Origin: Harmothoe impar | Taxonomy: Eukaryota; Annelida; Polychaeta; Phyllodocida; Polynoidae | DNA length: 64,000 nucleotides | NCBI GenBank assembly: GCA_947462335.1 | Contig: OX381714.1 | Span: forward strand, 37,607,360 to 37,671,359 | Direction: 5' to 3' | In this document: positions 1 through 12,178 of the stretch, one piece after another | Layout of the letters: every line of letters begins with the position of its first letter | Position numbering within the stretch: position 1 is the first letter of the stretch | Translations under genes and position numbers: made by a program | The notes under the pieces: model-generated | What the model was told of the DNA's origin: nothing | The model's database searches: none | The model's input: only the letters and a program-made list of their open reading frames with translations

Positions 1-1159
1 TGTGGTTGGGGTGAAGAACAAAGATGACCCTACTCGCTACAACCCTCTCTCTTATTCACACCTGTTAACAACAGGGGGAGAGAAGACAACTTAACAGCAT
101 TCCATTGTCCAGGCACTTTACCCACCCTGTGACAGATTCACCCAACCATTCTGCTGGCGTGGGTCTCTGTGACCTGTTTTGTCTGTGTCATGGAAGTATT
201 AACCTATTGGATACAGGGTGGGGCCCTAATACAAGTAATAGAAAAGGACTTGTAAGAATACTTTTAAAATTTCCAGACTGAAGTTGATCATTCAACACCA
301 TTCTATATTTTCTACCAAAGCCTATTTCTTAAATAATCTTGCTTGTAATACAAGTCCACATAAATGTTATTAGAAAGTGTCCCTTTTTTCTGTCCTTTGT
401 ACGTGTATAGAACCATTCAGTGCAAGTGTTCACAATTTCCTCCATGCTTGGTGGGGTATTGACTATAATCCTAGTACTACAGTGTACTAAAGGCAGGACC
501 CAGGAGGCATTTCTACATGCATGGTGGTTACCATTGAGGTGGTCGGTGGTCAGGAAACTCCCTTGGGGTGCAGCGACCTAGTTTCCAGCCCCCCCCCCCC
601 CCCCCCCGCCTCCCCCCAGACTTTGTTGTGGTACCCCCAGGGGGGACGGCTTGTGGCCAGATTATGTAGTAGGGTGGAGGGGTGGGTGGTATGTAGTGTT
701 CATGTCACATTAGACATGTTTATGTGACCCTGTGTTGTGTATGGGGTAACAGGCATAACCCACTGTGCTGTTAATGTTAGTTTCTCACAACACTATCTCT
801 CTTAGCTTCACGTGAAATTTGTCATGTATGTTGTTTGACTCCCCTTATTATCATTGTGCCAATGACAAGTAGTTATGGTTGGTATCTGTGGAGGGAAACT
901 ACCGAGTATAATTATACAGTAAGCTGATACTAGTCTATTGATATGATTCTAATACGTACAACATATATTACAATTTACAGGTAAACATTCACCTGTGTGT
1001 TAAAATTCACATTTATATTAAACATGTTGAGAGTAATACATGTCATTATGACCCATCTGGATCTATGGCTTTTACTAACACCAACCTATTGTGACCGTAT
1101 GTATATTTGTAAGAGATTTGTCAGCAGAAAGTTATGTGTTGAAGACCAGATGGCCAGCG
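1..1159. other. Non-coding stretch, no gene seen
   Basis: No open frame with coding character or homology that I recognise. The only structure is a pure C tract near 590-606 followed by another short C run. It is probably part of the first intron or the upstream flank of the LRCH gene that begins to be visible at 34725. Confidence 0.5.
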
Positions 1160-1665
1160 CCCAGTGAGACAGAGGGGTCCTCACAGACAGTGAGACAGAG
1201 GGGTCCTCGCACACAGTGACACAGAGGGGTCCTCACACCCAGTGACACAGAGGGGTCCTCACATCCAGTGACACAGAGGGGTCCTCACACCCAGTGACAC
1301 AGAGGGGTCCTCACACCCAGTGACACAGAGGGGTCCATACACCCAGTGACACAGAGGGGTCCCTCACACAGAGTGACACAGAGGGGTCGATACACCCAAT
1401 GACACACAGGGATCCCCACACACAGTGACACCGAGGAGTCCCCACACACAGTGACACAGAGGGGTCCCTCACACACAGTGACACAGAGGGGTACTCAAAC
1501 ACAGTGACACAGAGGGGTCCTCACACACAGTGACACAGATGGGTCCCCTCACACACAGTGACACACAGGGGTCCTCACACCCAGTGACACAAAGGGGTCC
1601 CTCACACAGTGACACAAAGGGGTCCCTCACACAGTGACACACAGGGGTCCCTCACACACAGAAGA
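1160..1665. repeat. Minisatellite, unit about 26 bp, roughly 19 copies
   Basis: Head-to-tail copies of a unit containing AGTGACACAGAGGGGTCC followed by a variable CA-rich spacer (TCACACCC, TCACACACA, CTCACACA). Unit length varies by 1-3 bp, so the array opens several overlapping minus-strand frames of low complexity. Those frames are repeat artefacts, not genes. Confidence 0.9.
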
Positions 1666-2597
1666 CTGGTTGCAGAACCTTGCAGCATCAGCTGTACTGG
1701 GAGCCATGCTGTGTAGTGTAAACGTGGTGTCAACTTCTACCCTGTTTGCAACCCACACCAACAACAGGACCACCCCTGACCCCTAGGGGGCAGGCGACGG
1801 CATTGGATGTCTGCATGCATCCATCTGTCTGCTGACTGAATCACATACATTGCTCAGAATATTTATAAAATAAACATCTGTTTGGGGTTTTGCAGTGACA
1901 CTGGACCGTCTTAGACGTGAAAAACGTGCAACTGGTCTATCCTTCAATCGGTGACTATTCAATTCAAATGATAAAATATTAAAAGTACTACAAAATTATT
2001 TGAATATCTCGAATAGAAGACTATATTTTACTGATTCCCTAGTAATAACTAGAGTAGCATAATTTGAAGGAAATATTAGGCCAAATATTAACACAATTAA
2101 GGGAGAGAGTAGTGCACCTACACACATGCAGTGATAGGAGTTTATGCCAGCGACTATACAATTAATATCTTTAACTCCCAATATAGCCCCAAGTCAAGGT
2201 GTTTGTGGAGAAGTGGGTATTTTCTTCATTGTGCTAACAGCTTTGTATTTGTGGTGCAGGTTATGTGAGGAATGTTGTGTGTAAACACCACCAGGCCGAC
2301 ACCTGGCGGCCAGCTCCTGTACTGCCGTTACCATGGTTACAGAGAGCTGCTCACAGTATAGGGCTGAGCAACTCACTCACAGGGTGCTAGACTTGCTCCT
2401 GGATATACAATTTTTTTAAGGCTGTAGAGATGTATTAATGCCTTAAAATTGTAAGTTAACCGAGGGGGGAAACGCTCTGGAACTGAGGCACTGCGCCCGT
2501 TAAATAATCTGTGCTTACAGTCCTTACCTATCGACCAAACAGTGTAAACTTTGAATTTATAGAGCAGTTCACTTTTATGAGGGACTTGGGCAAGTTA
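1666..2597. other. Non-coding stretch, no gene seen
   Basis: AT-rich sequence with no recognisable exon, RNA gene or element end up to the transposable element that starts at 2598. Confidence 0.5.
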
Positions 2598-2914
2598 GGC
2601 CACACTAAATAAAAAAGTTGGTCTATGGATTTTCATTCTTAAAATATGGTGCGAGTGAGCGAATTTCCCCCCCCCCCAATATTTTTTTTTGTCTGCGGAT
2701 TTTAACCTTAAATCAAGTGGAGTGGGTAACATATTAATTTTTTCTGAGGAAAGTTTTTTTTGTTAACTTCCAAATCGGGCTTTCAGTCAGAAAAAGTACC
2801 ACCAAAAAAATATTTCTTAAAATCCTATTTCTTTTTTCAAACAAAATAAACATTTGCATTTTCGAAAATATGGTGCGGGCAATCCGTAGACCCAACCTTT
2901 TTTTTGGTCTGGCC
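2598..2914. mobile_element. Harbinger-like MITE, family 1, copy 1
   Basis: A 317-bp element with terminal inverted repeats of about 35 bp. The left end begins GGCCACACTAAATAAAAAAG and the right end, read on the other strand, begins GGCCAGACCAAAAAAAAAGG. Both continue with GTTGG, GTCTA and GGATT. It is flanked by the 3-bp direct repeat TTA (2595-2597 and 2915-2917). Known family knowledge: PIF/Harbinger transposons duplicate a 3-bp TWA target and often have ends starting GG. There is no transposase frame inside, so it is non-autonomous. A related copy lies at 38880-39206. Confidence 0.75.
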
Positions 2915-3540
2915 TTAGTAAGGTTGAGACAACAGATTTTCCATTACAACGATATGTTCAACCGATAATAAGACAATGGCGGATCCAGTGTACGTACCCC
3001 ACCCCTAAATCCACGCCTGATATTGGTCTACCTATCCCTCGTTGACTAGCTTTGACTGTCACGGGGTCCGACACATACAATGTAATCCGGCAATGGTAAA
3101 CAAGGCTATTTGTTTCAATAGGAACAACAACAGCAAAAAGTCCACTAGTTTTTGGACAATGGCATCAGAGGCTGAGAAGTGGCCAGGGCAGTGTTGGCCA
3201 GAGTCCAGTCTGGCCTGCCGCCTGGCAGGGAGGACCCTCCATCTCTCCAAGTCCTAATGTTCCCCTCACCTCCCCTGGGTGTTCTAGGGGTGGGACACTG
3301 ATGGTCCTCTAACAAAAAGATCGTTTGGCAACATAGATTTGTAATAATCATAACTCAATTTGTAGCACTTTGTAGCGTATTAAAAGGTAATTTATATAAG
3401 TACTGCAAAAAGTACTGCAAATGTCGCTACTTGTCTTACGGGTTGGGGGCCATTGGAGGTACATGCATGGCTCTCAATAAAAAGGCTGGAGGTTTAATTA
3501 TGACTTAATCTGCCCCTTCACATATTACGTATTTATTTAC

Positions 3541-3622
3541 ACGTCATGCACATATCACCAGACACCGGTACACGTCACCAGACATGTCACAAGACACGTC
3601 ACCAGTACGTCACCAGACACCA
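3541..3622. repeat. Short degenerate tandem repeat (about 16 bp)
   Basis: About five imperfect copies of ACGTCACCAGACAC separated by one to four bases. Confidence 0.7.
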
Positions 3623-4694
3623 TGGGCACCCCATCTTTTTGCTGTTCGGCAGTGAGTAGTACAGACTAAGGGCCCTGTACCGGGCTATGGCACCAAGCTA
3701 GGGCAGCGGTCACCGGGGTCCACCTAAATAATGTAAGACCACACATACAGTGTAATCTCGTTATATGGAGGACCTACATAAGGAACTTCCTGTTATTCGA
3801 AGCATATTTACATGGTTCCAATTGTCTTATCTCTTTATATATATGTAATATTGGTGATGAGGAACTTTGCTTACAAATTTGCCTGGTCCCAAGGCCGTCC
3901 TTTATAACCAGTAAAATAGCACGCTTTAGTCGCGATGGTAGTCCGTGGAATACATAGAAATCCCAACGTTAGGAACAAAAGGGAAAGGGAGGCAAATTAT
4001 AGTCCCTGAAGGGCTCTTGAGAATACAGATGGGAATAGGTTCACATGTCAGCGTGATATGGGATAAACCGGAAGTGACTGTGCCGTGTAATATCAGAGAG
4101 GCTGTCGGACAGTGTCCAAACAGGCAATACAAGAACAAAGAATGGATGGCAGCAGAACACCAACAGGGGCAGATAGGGAAGTGGGCCTGACAGTGACGTA
4201 GTGGACTGTGGGGGTGAGAGGCGGCCCCTACAGAGCTGTGGCACTGAGTGTCTTTTAATGGCTAATTCATCTCACAAAGGCAGACTCTGAGGCTTTCAAA
4301 GGGGTAGACGATATTTTTCTATTCAATGGTACTCATGAGAGTGATTAGGTTTTAGATAGTGCAGGTCTATAATTAAGCAAGCTTTGTTGATAAATCATTT
4401 TAGACTACTTGTTTACAAGGATACAAGTTTAGCATTGCAATAGTGTCACTGTACAGTTTACAACTTTAAAGTATTCCACCATCGTTTAGCCGCGTGTTTA
4501 GTAATGCTGTAATATAAAGGTTGCTGTTACTGTTATGGTTCCAGGAACTTACATTATAGATATATAGCCTGACCTAACATGGGGATGATACAACATACAT
4601 GCAGGCCTATACTCATGTCTGGTGGTGGTGTACACATAGAGCAACTACCGCCTACATGCACGCGCTAGACTACATACAAATGAGCAGCTCCAGT

Positions 4695-4720
4695 CCCCCC
4701 CCCCCCCCACACACACACAC
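4695..4720. repeat. Poly(C) followed by (AC)n
   Basis: Fourteen C residues directly followed by an AC dinucleotide run. The same C-run to AC-run arrangement recurs near 13844, 17767 and 23446. Confidence 0.9.
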
Positions 4721-5553
4721 ATAACCCTACATCATATCCTGGGAGCTAAAATATTGGGCCGAATATTGATTCCTGTATTGATTCATTCCTAGCCTTTGTG
4801 AACTTTCCCACCCCTTAACAAGTACAATGAAAATGACTTCAGTGAGGTACCGCACCAATGCAAAGTGCAATGTGTCATTGGTTGAATTAGCACACACTTA
4901 GCTATCTAATCTAGTTGCTACACTTTAAAAAAGAGGAAAAACTGTAACAGCAAATTATGAATTGAATCGGTGCTACTTGACTTGTATGTCTACAGTATCG
5001 TCGGCCTATACAATGAGTTAGCATGCCATACGTTTGTGTTTGGTGATTTTACTAGTCAGATTTAAGATGGCAATGCCATGTTCTCACCAGATTAGTCACA
5101 AAACCTTGCTGAATAAAGCCTCTCAAACAACAATACTCTGATGTTAAAGCCCCCGAAGAAGTGTAAATGTTAGGTCATAGTAAATATAGAAAAAAGAGAT
5201 CAAGACTGATGGTTTCGCTTTCGTTCATATCGCCATCCAATGTGACAATGATAATATTGGCTGGCTCAGGTTAAAAAGGCTGAATTTTGATAGCACATTC
5301 AATCAACATGGCGGCTGAAATGGGAGACTGATGCATTATGGGTGGGCCCCCGATGGTGTCCGGGAGATAATGACCCATAGCAATTGGGGCTTATTGTGCT
5401 AGTATCGGTAGTGCATACCGTGAAGGCACTAGACATTGGTCCATCCAGATGCCTTTGTGTAGTCCTATTTCCATATTACTTATGGGAAGGTAAACAGTAG
5501 TGAGTAGACGATACTCTTACTCAAACATTTAATTTGTTACCAATTTCATGATT

Positions 5554-5690
5554 CAGAGATGCCACTTTTCTTACCTTTCCATGAAATTCTACTTTTCCCT
5601 GGTAGTTCCCAAACCCATTTTCAATATATCAATTTCGTAATAGACAGGTGACCGAAACAATATATTAATACTTCCTACTTTTTTTTCGCT
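5554..5690. repeat. Dispersed repeat, GAGATGCCACTTTTC family, copy 1
   Basis: Begins CAGAGATGCCACTTTTC and continues with TTCCTAC-like blocks and an A/T-rich body. Related starts occur at 19928 and 33837 in the same orientation. Boundaries and class are unknown. Confidence 0.45.
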
Positions 5691-7048
5691 CAGGGTGTGC
5701 TTTAGATTCAACTACCCGGTACCCTGAAATGACGTGAGCTCTGGTGTGATCAGTACTCATGAATATATCAAACTTTGATAAGATCAACCATAAATGGCAA
5801 TGAATGATTAATCCTATTTGAATCTGCAGTTCATCAGATTGGACTCTGTGACAGTTTTAATTTTCCAAATTGTCTCTCAAAAGCCACATGAAACACAGCA
5901 GATTCCTGTAATGCTCATAAATTATACTTCCAAGGGTTTAAAGGGATGTGATAGTGTTGAGGTATTATTAGCTGCACTGTTTGCCAAGGGATGAGCCCCC
6001 TGTAATGGGAGCACATACGCGTGCATGCATTCCCTCCCCCCACGTGCTCCTTCCAGGAAATGAGAGGATTTGGCAGTCTGCCAAGGCACAGCCGCTGATA
6101 TCAATGCTAACAATGTCATATCAGCCTAATCTGGCCGCTACAACCACCCTACTGCGGCATCAAAGGGTCGTCCCCAAGGTCAACCGTCTGCAGTATGTAG
6201 GTCAGCCTAGGTCAAAAGGTCATTTAGCAGATGACCCTCCTGGCCGGCAGATGGCGACAGGTGGATGCTTCCCAGAATCAGCCATTTGATGGCCTGGCCT
6301 GTTTTATTTTTGGGTGGGATGTTTATGGGAGTAGGTGGAGGGGGGGGGGGTAAAAATTAATTGCTTGGTAACACAAAAAAGAAGCAATGTGTCGCATCAA
6401 TCACAGATCCCCAGTAAGGTCTCGAGAAATTTAGGAAATCTGGGCAATGTTTCTGGAATTCAATTGTGCCCCTTCATTAGCGATTAATTAAATAGTCCAA
6501 ACCAAACACACAGTTGTAATGTTCCATCGTCCTCGGTGAGAAAATGATCTTTACAGTCTTTTGTTTTGCTGACGATGTGCAGGCCTGTATATACTCGAGG
6601 TCTTGTGGATGACATAGACGGTCTTATGTGGATATACAATAAAGTCTCCCGTACAACCCTCACCCCTCGTATAACCCGCACTGCCAACCTTGGAGACCAC
6701 TATAACCCGTACCTGGGTTCTGGCTCTTCGGGTAATACACAAGACATTACTGTACATCTATGCATTACCACTCCCAAACAGAACCCACAATAGGCAAACA
6801 GGTTCCAGGTGTGCCTGGCTTCTGTTAACCCCCATCTTAGGGGTCAATGTTCAGGCCATGTACCTGTGAGCAGGTACGAACAGGAGGGAGCAGCTCATTG
6901 TAATGGAGCTCCCCTAATGTCTCACAGCCCTGCTCAGTGTGAGGCCTATACAAGCCCTGTTTTATTGTTTCATGCCCGTGTGGATTAGTCACGTTTCCTG
7001 TTGCTAATTGATGCTGATCCTTACACGGCAGCCATCTTGTTCTGTTAA

Positions 7049-7302
7049 CCCTTTAAGGGTATCGCAGTGCTTTAATTTGCTATGCCATTGTCGTCATGAT
7101 ACATTAAAGCAGCCTTGGTGATATGGGCCAAGACTGCATTCAGGCATCATGCAACCTATCCTCTGGGGTTGATACACTCCTGGACTGAAGGGTATGAATG
7201 ATGCATGAATGCAGCCCTGGTGAGTAGACTCGACAAGGTTGCATCAATGCATGACACCAACAAAGGGAATAGACAATAAAGCACTTTGGGGCCGTTAAAG
7301 GG
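7049..7302. mobile_element. TTAA-flanked TIR element, copy 1 (piggyBac/Kolobok-like MITE)
   Basis: A 254-bp element bounded by TTAA on both sides (7045-7048 and 7303-7306). The left end CCCTTTAAGGG leads into GTGCTTTAAT; the right end mirrors it (AAAGCACTTT...TTAAAGGG). The interior is rich in TGCATCAATGCA-type palindromes and GCAGCC words shared with the copies at 12797 and 36726. TTAA target duplication is typical of piggyBac and Kolobok transposons; no transposase is present, so the superfamily is an inference. Confidence 0.7.
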
Positions 7303-9020
7303 TTAATTGGGGCGTGACTAGAGGGAGGGCATGACCCTGGTGAAAGTGTTGGTGGCATTGTTCTGGGGACCTGTCTGTGTGCCCCATGTGTTGTGCCGTG
7401 TGTAGGGTTGGCTGAGGGGGGTGTGGGACCTGTTGGGGAGGCCCTCAGGGAGTAGGTCGGATCCAGCACAGCTCTGGAGGCATGAATGGACATGGGTAGC
7501 AGACACCCAATGAGGTATTACAGCAGAAATTGCATTGGACGTTGAAGGGTGCTGCAGTAAATTGAGCCCATTTAGGGTAGAGTGATACTCCCAGGGGGCC
7601 GCTTTATGTAACCAGGCCAGGAGGTTGAATGGATACATTTGGCTTTGTTTTCAAGACTTATTTTGTTCATGTGATTTGATTTGACCTTTTCTAATCTTCC
7701 TGTTATATATATGTCCCAGTCAGAAATTGCCCAGAAGGCAGGGGAGATTCACAATATTTCTACAGGCATATGTAATAATTTTATGGTGCAATGTATGTAG
7801 CATATGGGAACGTTCAACAATTACGCCACTGCTAGGGGATGGGGGGCATGGCATACATGGTTTAAAACGACAAAGGGGTAGGTGGGTCCTAACAATGTCC
7901 ACAAAAACAGTAACATAATTGTTGAACGTTCGTGCATACTATAACATGATATTAAGTAGACTTTTTCAAAATGACAATAACAAACTGGAAGGTACCAGAT
8001 GGCTGGTAACAGCACATTTATAGATTAATTTGGCATTTATACCTTGTAGCACGTCAAGGTTGATTTATTATCCCCAGCAACAGATTTCACATTGCCCAAT
8101 AAAATATGGGCAATTAAGTTGTGATTGTGGTAGAGTAATGAGGGGTCCCGTTATGTTGTGTTCCCAACCTTTAACGACTTATTGGAGGTTGTCAGAGGGA
8201 GTCCCTGTACATGATTTATGAAGGGGCTGTCAGCTAGGTTAAGTAAATATTTCATAATGCCATGTTGGTGGGTCGGCCCTGTTTGTACCATGTTTAATAG
8301 CTGTAGAACTGACAGGTAGGAAGGGTGGACTCTAGGATATAAGTGACATCTAAATACAACGCATGTTAAATTGGGTTAAGTTGAGCTAACATTGTGCTTG
8401 TTTTCATTCCAAGTGTCATCTTTCTGACTATGGAGGTCACTGCTGTCGGAATTGTTGGGGTTGCTCTGGATTCATTGTTTCCCCTGCATGCCCACCCATC
8501 ATGCGCACTCACCCTGTAAGAAAAGAAAATGGCATAATTGATTGCCAATAATGTGCAAAGGGGATTCGGTGAGTCAGCACCAGCCGTTTAGCAGATTGTT
8601 TAATATCACACCACCATTGTGACATAACATGGGAAAGGGTGACAAGAAAATAAAAATAAATAAAAACGTGATCATACCACTAGGTCTAGCAATTGAGGAA
8701 ATAGTTCCACCTGGCACACGTTTGTAAGAAGAGGTATGACACTAGATCTACAGTTACCAACACTGTGAAATAATACATATAGACATAAACATTTAGCATA
8801 AATTCCAGCAAATATTTCCTGCATCTCACGTATTACCCGCACCTAGATTTTGAGGACATTGTATTACCCTCGCGGACACGGAGTCTGAAAATTGCTTCTT
8901 TCATACTGTGACATACCTCCAAAAGATATCCCAAATGAACCCCGCACATAGACTTTTCAAATATATAACCCGCAGGTGGGTTTGATTCGTGTATAACTCA
9001 CGTGTTACTCATTTACGGTA
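7303..9020. other. Non-coding stretch with one small inverted repeat
   Basis: No coding exon recognised. Holds the inverted-repeat element at 7808-7931. The frames on both strands here have no motif and different apparent composition from the LRCH exons. Confidence 0.5.
7808..7931. repeat. Small inverted-repeat element
   Basis: A perfect 16-bp inverted repeat GAACGTTCAACAATTA at 7808-7823 and its complement at 7916-7931. Partial similarity continues inward (GCCACTG versus GTTACTG). Total 124 bp; could be a MITE remnant. No clear target duplication. Confidence 0.6.
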
Positions 9021-9311
9021 GCAGTTGCTATAGACCAATGCAGTAAGAAAGGGTGACTTCCCAGAAAAGTTGTTGATAGAATCTTTGAACATTTCTGTAG
9101 TGTGACAGACAAATACATGAATATAACCACAAAATGTTGCATCATAATATGTACTATTAGAAAGATAATTGTCCTGGGAATCCTCTGATATGAGACGTTC
9201 ACACACATAGCCATTACAGACAATGTTATGAGGATTCTGCTAAAACCAAAGTAAAAACAACTTTATTATGATAAGGTCACCATTTCTTGCTGCATTGGTC
9301 TATAGTAGCAG
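9021..9311. mobile_element. TIR element of unknown superfamily (about 290 bp)
   Basis: Arms of about 36 bp at 9021-9056 and 9272-9311 are inverted copies sharing CTATAGACCAATGCAG, AAGAAA and GGTGAC. The interior has no coding capacity. I cannot see a convincing target duplication. Confidence 0.6.
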
Positions 9312-9877
9312 AGAAAGGGACCCTTTTCAGCGTCAGAGCCGGGGCGTTATTGTCCATGATTTAGCTGCAGTAAGCTCCCACAATGATGAACACACGGTGA
9401 TCCATCTCACTCCTGTTAAGCATGACTACATGATGGGTGGTAGGCGGCTTAATGGTGATAGACTGCCCGTCATCACACTTCCCAACAATCCTGTCAACCT
9501 GCCCCGCCGCTATCATGGTCCGTAGAATATCTCCCCAGACTGACAATACCATGTATCACTGCTGCCTCACCAACGTCCCTCAGTACTTAATAATCATGCA
9601 CTAGCAATGTCCTTTGTGGTTATGTCAGATGCATGCATGCATGTTGCCCTGCATGACCAGTAACCCACCAGGGCTTCATGCAAGCACTATGCGGATCCTA
9701 TTCCGCATTAGCGAGATACAGTGGCTCCACCTTGTAGACCACTGATACCAATCATAACCCTTTGCTCTGCAAGGACCAGCTCAGCCAAATCTCGTGGCCG
9801 AGATTAGGGTGCAGGCAGGGTGCAGGTATTGTGAATAGGTTCTACCTGGACACTCCTAATGTCACCTGTGTCCAGTA

Positions 9878-9942
9878 TAGTGTAGTGGTTAGCACTGTGG
9901 ACTCATAATGCTGCGAGCCCAAGTTCAAACCCCTACCAGGCC
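9878..9942 (+). ncRNA. tRNA-like Pol III promoter block in left arm
   Basis: TAGTGTAGTGG at 9878-9888 fits the A-box consensus TRGYNNAGYGG, and AGTTCAAACCC at 9922-9932 fits a B-box, with tRNA-like spacing of about 33 bases between them. ACTCATAAT between them resembles a tRNA-Met(CAT) anticodon region. The acceptor stem does not pair, so this is a tRNA-derived sequence and not a functional tRNA gene. Confidence 0.6.
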
Positions 9943-10061
9943 AAATAACACTATGTCCTTTAAATACATATTTCTAAATTTTCTTTAGTATTGTGAATAA
10001 TGTATTCTGTTTCCAAAATTGCTTTACTTATGAATTTGATTACCAGGCATTGCCTGGAAGA

Positions 10062-10115
10062 GATTTGAACTCAGGTACTCTGCATCATGAGTCCACAGTG
10101 CTAACCACTACACTA
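10062..10115 (-). ncRNA. tRNA-like Pol III promoter block in right arm
   Basis: The mirror copy of the left-arm block on the minus strand. The A-box is at 10105-10115 (complement of CCACTACACTA) and the B-box GAGTTCAAATC at 10062-10072. The two blocks point toward each other, so Pol III transcription would run into the loop from both sides. Confidence 0.6.
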
Positions 10116-10468
10116 TACTGGACACAGGTGACATAAGGAGTGTCCAGGTATGACCTATTCACAATACCTGCACCCAGTTTGTACCCTAATCTCGGCCACG
10201 AGATTTGGCTAAGCTGGTTTCTGTGAGTACTGGGAATAGACCTAGGACCAGTGGAAATGGCGCTGCCCACTGATCATCTCGCTAATGTCCTATACGTTTG
10301 GTACACTCCTGAGGGGTCTGCATGAAATAGAAAACGCTGGCAATGTATGTCAGGCGAATATTCAAAGCGCCCGTGTCACGCGTGTCGATTTTTGCACATG
10401 ATGCCAGGGGCGCATTATGACATAGAATGTTAATAAATATTACCTTTTGATAGTATACAGTTAGCTAA

Positions 10469-10783
10469 GGGAGTGCTCATTTGTGAACAACAGGAGGGGG
10501 GGTGGATTTTTTTTGATTTTTTTTTTTTTTGGGGGGGGGGGGGGTAATTTGGACCCCTTTACCGGGGGGGGGGTAAAAAATGGAGACCCCTCTTGGGGGG
10601 GGGGGGGTAAAAAAAATTCAACCTGTTTTGAGGGACAAAGCCCGCGCGTTACTATGCTACAAAGGGGCGCGAACGCGCGCTTTTCGGCCTGTTGGGGGGG
10701 GGGGGGGGTTCCACCCCTTTAGGGGAGGGTGAAAAAATTTGAAATCTCACCACCCCCTCTGTTGTTAAAAAATGTGCACTCCC
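10469..10783. mobile_element. G-run Harbinger-like MITE, family 2, copy 1
   Basis: A 315-bp element starting GGGAGTGCTCATT and ending GTGCACTCCC, flanked by TAA on both sides (10466-10468 and 10784-10786). The body is a series of G runs (8-14 G) each followed by TAAAAAATTT-like and GACCCC blocks. A GC-rich core contains CCCGCGCGTTACTATGC and GGGGCGCGAACGCGCGC. The 3-bp TWA duplication points to PIF/Harbinger mobilisation. Open frames across it are low-complexity artefacts. Other copies are at 35887 and 47972. Confidence 0.8.
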
Positions 10784-12178
10784 TAACCCCTTGCTTTTCT
10801 GTCATATATACCATGATTCCATAATAGTGTCTAGCTGTGCCTCCGTCTAATTTCTCTTTCTGTCTGTTTGCAGGTATGTATGCAGCCCTTGGTGCAGTCT
10901 GTGGTGGACGTAGCAGCTTCACGTGGGTAAGGTGTCAGTCTCAGCAGCTAGGACGTCATAGGGGCCATCTCCATCACATATAAAAAATATTCACGCCGAC
11001 ATATTCGCAGAGAACTATACTAAAGGGGCGATATAGTTTCACTGATTTGATCAAATTGTCCATATAAATTATAGCTGATGCTTGTCAGGCAAGTAATCTA
11101 GATGTTAGCTAAATTGTCAGACCAAGATAAGTAACACAATTTTAGATATTGTCAGGCAATGACTACAATATTACCAGTTTTGTTAGCCCATGGACACAAT
11201 CTTACTACAATGTTAAGTACTAGTATTAATTGTCAGTCTTTTTTTTTTCTTTTCTTTTAAATTATGAAAACGTCATTAGCTTTTATTTACTGATGTTTTT
11301 CCTTAGTCCATGAGCACTGTATTACCGCAAGCATTGTTAGCCCATGACTGCAAATGCACAGTTACCAGTGTGATGAGGGACATAACTAATAGGGTATCTG
11401 CCTGAAGTGTGAACATTACTGCGCCACAATACTGAGTAAGTTCCATTTGGCAGCATGTTTACGGGGTAATGGTGCGGCATCCAGTACTGCCCAGGGCCCA
11501 GATCGTGCCACTACAAAGAGTAGCGTCCATTCTGCTGCCAAGCCACCAAAGGTTCTCTCAGGCCACGAGTTGTGTGTGGCATGGGTAGGAATAGTATAGG
11601 CTACCACCCTGATGCAGTAGGTGGGTGCTGGAATTCAACTAACTGTACCCCTGCATTTGTACTGAGGTACTATTGATTGAACTTTTGCTGGAGAACTAGA
11701 CATGGATGAACTTGGATCAATAGAGCCAGTTTAACAGCACTGACAGGCATGCTTACTCTAACGTCGATCCTAACTGATAAATTCAGGAATTAAAATCTAA
11801 TTCATATTAAATTCCATAGATAATATGTGATTAATGATATGTAATGTGTACTTAATATCAAAGAACATAAATAATATGTGGGCGCTATGGCTATTGCCAG
11901 CCTATAATAGTCAATGCTTCTACAACATTGCATCTGAAGCATCGAGTTGGTCCATACTGGTGCTTCCCAGTTGATACATGCATGTCAGACTGACACCTGA
12001 CACGGGGTCTGAATGATTCAGACCTGTACCCACCCTCCCTGACCGGCCCTCCTGCCCCGGCCACCCACCTACCTGATGCCTTAATGATGAGGCCACGTCT
12101 ACCTGTCCTCCCACCTGGGCCTCTGCTACACTACAGCAGGCAGACACAGCCTCCTGCCATTTGGGGAATCTCTACTAA
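10784..12178. other. Non-coding stretch, no gene seen
   Basis: No exon or element recognised. There is a weak internal repetition of TTGTTAGCCCATG near 11180 and 11335. Confidence 0.45.

Larger units (their letters stand above)
2915..7044. other. Non-coding stretch with short repeats
   Basis: No coding exon recognised. Contains a short degenerate tandem repeat (3541-3622), a C/AC tract (4695-4720) and one dispersed repeat copy (5554-5690). The longest open frames, such as 5981-6289, lack any known motif and look like chance. Confidence 0.5.
9706..10287. mobile_element. Long-arm foldback element with tRNA-like modules
   Basis: Two arms of about 240 bp (9706-9942 and 10046-10287) are inverted copies, with the core about 90% matching by eye. 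Outer ends share ATTAGCGAGAT; the middle shares AATCTCGGCCACGAGATTTG and GGACACAGGTGAC. Each arm contains a tRNA-like block (see separate entries). Flanks TCCTATTCCG and TCCTATACG could be a degraded 9-10-bp target duplication. Long TIRs with a duplication near 9 bp would fit a Mutator-like foldback element, but no transposase is seen. Confidence 0.65.

Noticed and set aside
1285..1502. Minus-strand frames of 63 codons rich in VSLCV
   Set aside because: They come from the 26-bp minisatellite, whose repeat keeps several frames open; no domain and no start context.
1160..1665. CRISPR-like regular repeats here and at 22121-22779
   Set aside because: Units are contiguous tandem copies without unique spacers, and the genome is eukaryotic.
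5981..6289. 102-codon plus-strand frame as a gene
   Set aside because: No motif, no splice context, and no relation to a known family; length is within chance for this size of window.
7140..7493. 117-codon minus-strand frame as a gene
   Set aside because: It overlaps the end of a TTAA-type MITE and is low-complexity Pro/Ser/Thr; no domain.
9878..9942. Functional tRNA-Met gene
   Set aside because: A- and B-boxes and a CAT-like loop exist, but the acceptor and T stems do not pair, and the sequence is part of an inverted-repeat element present in two arms.
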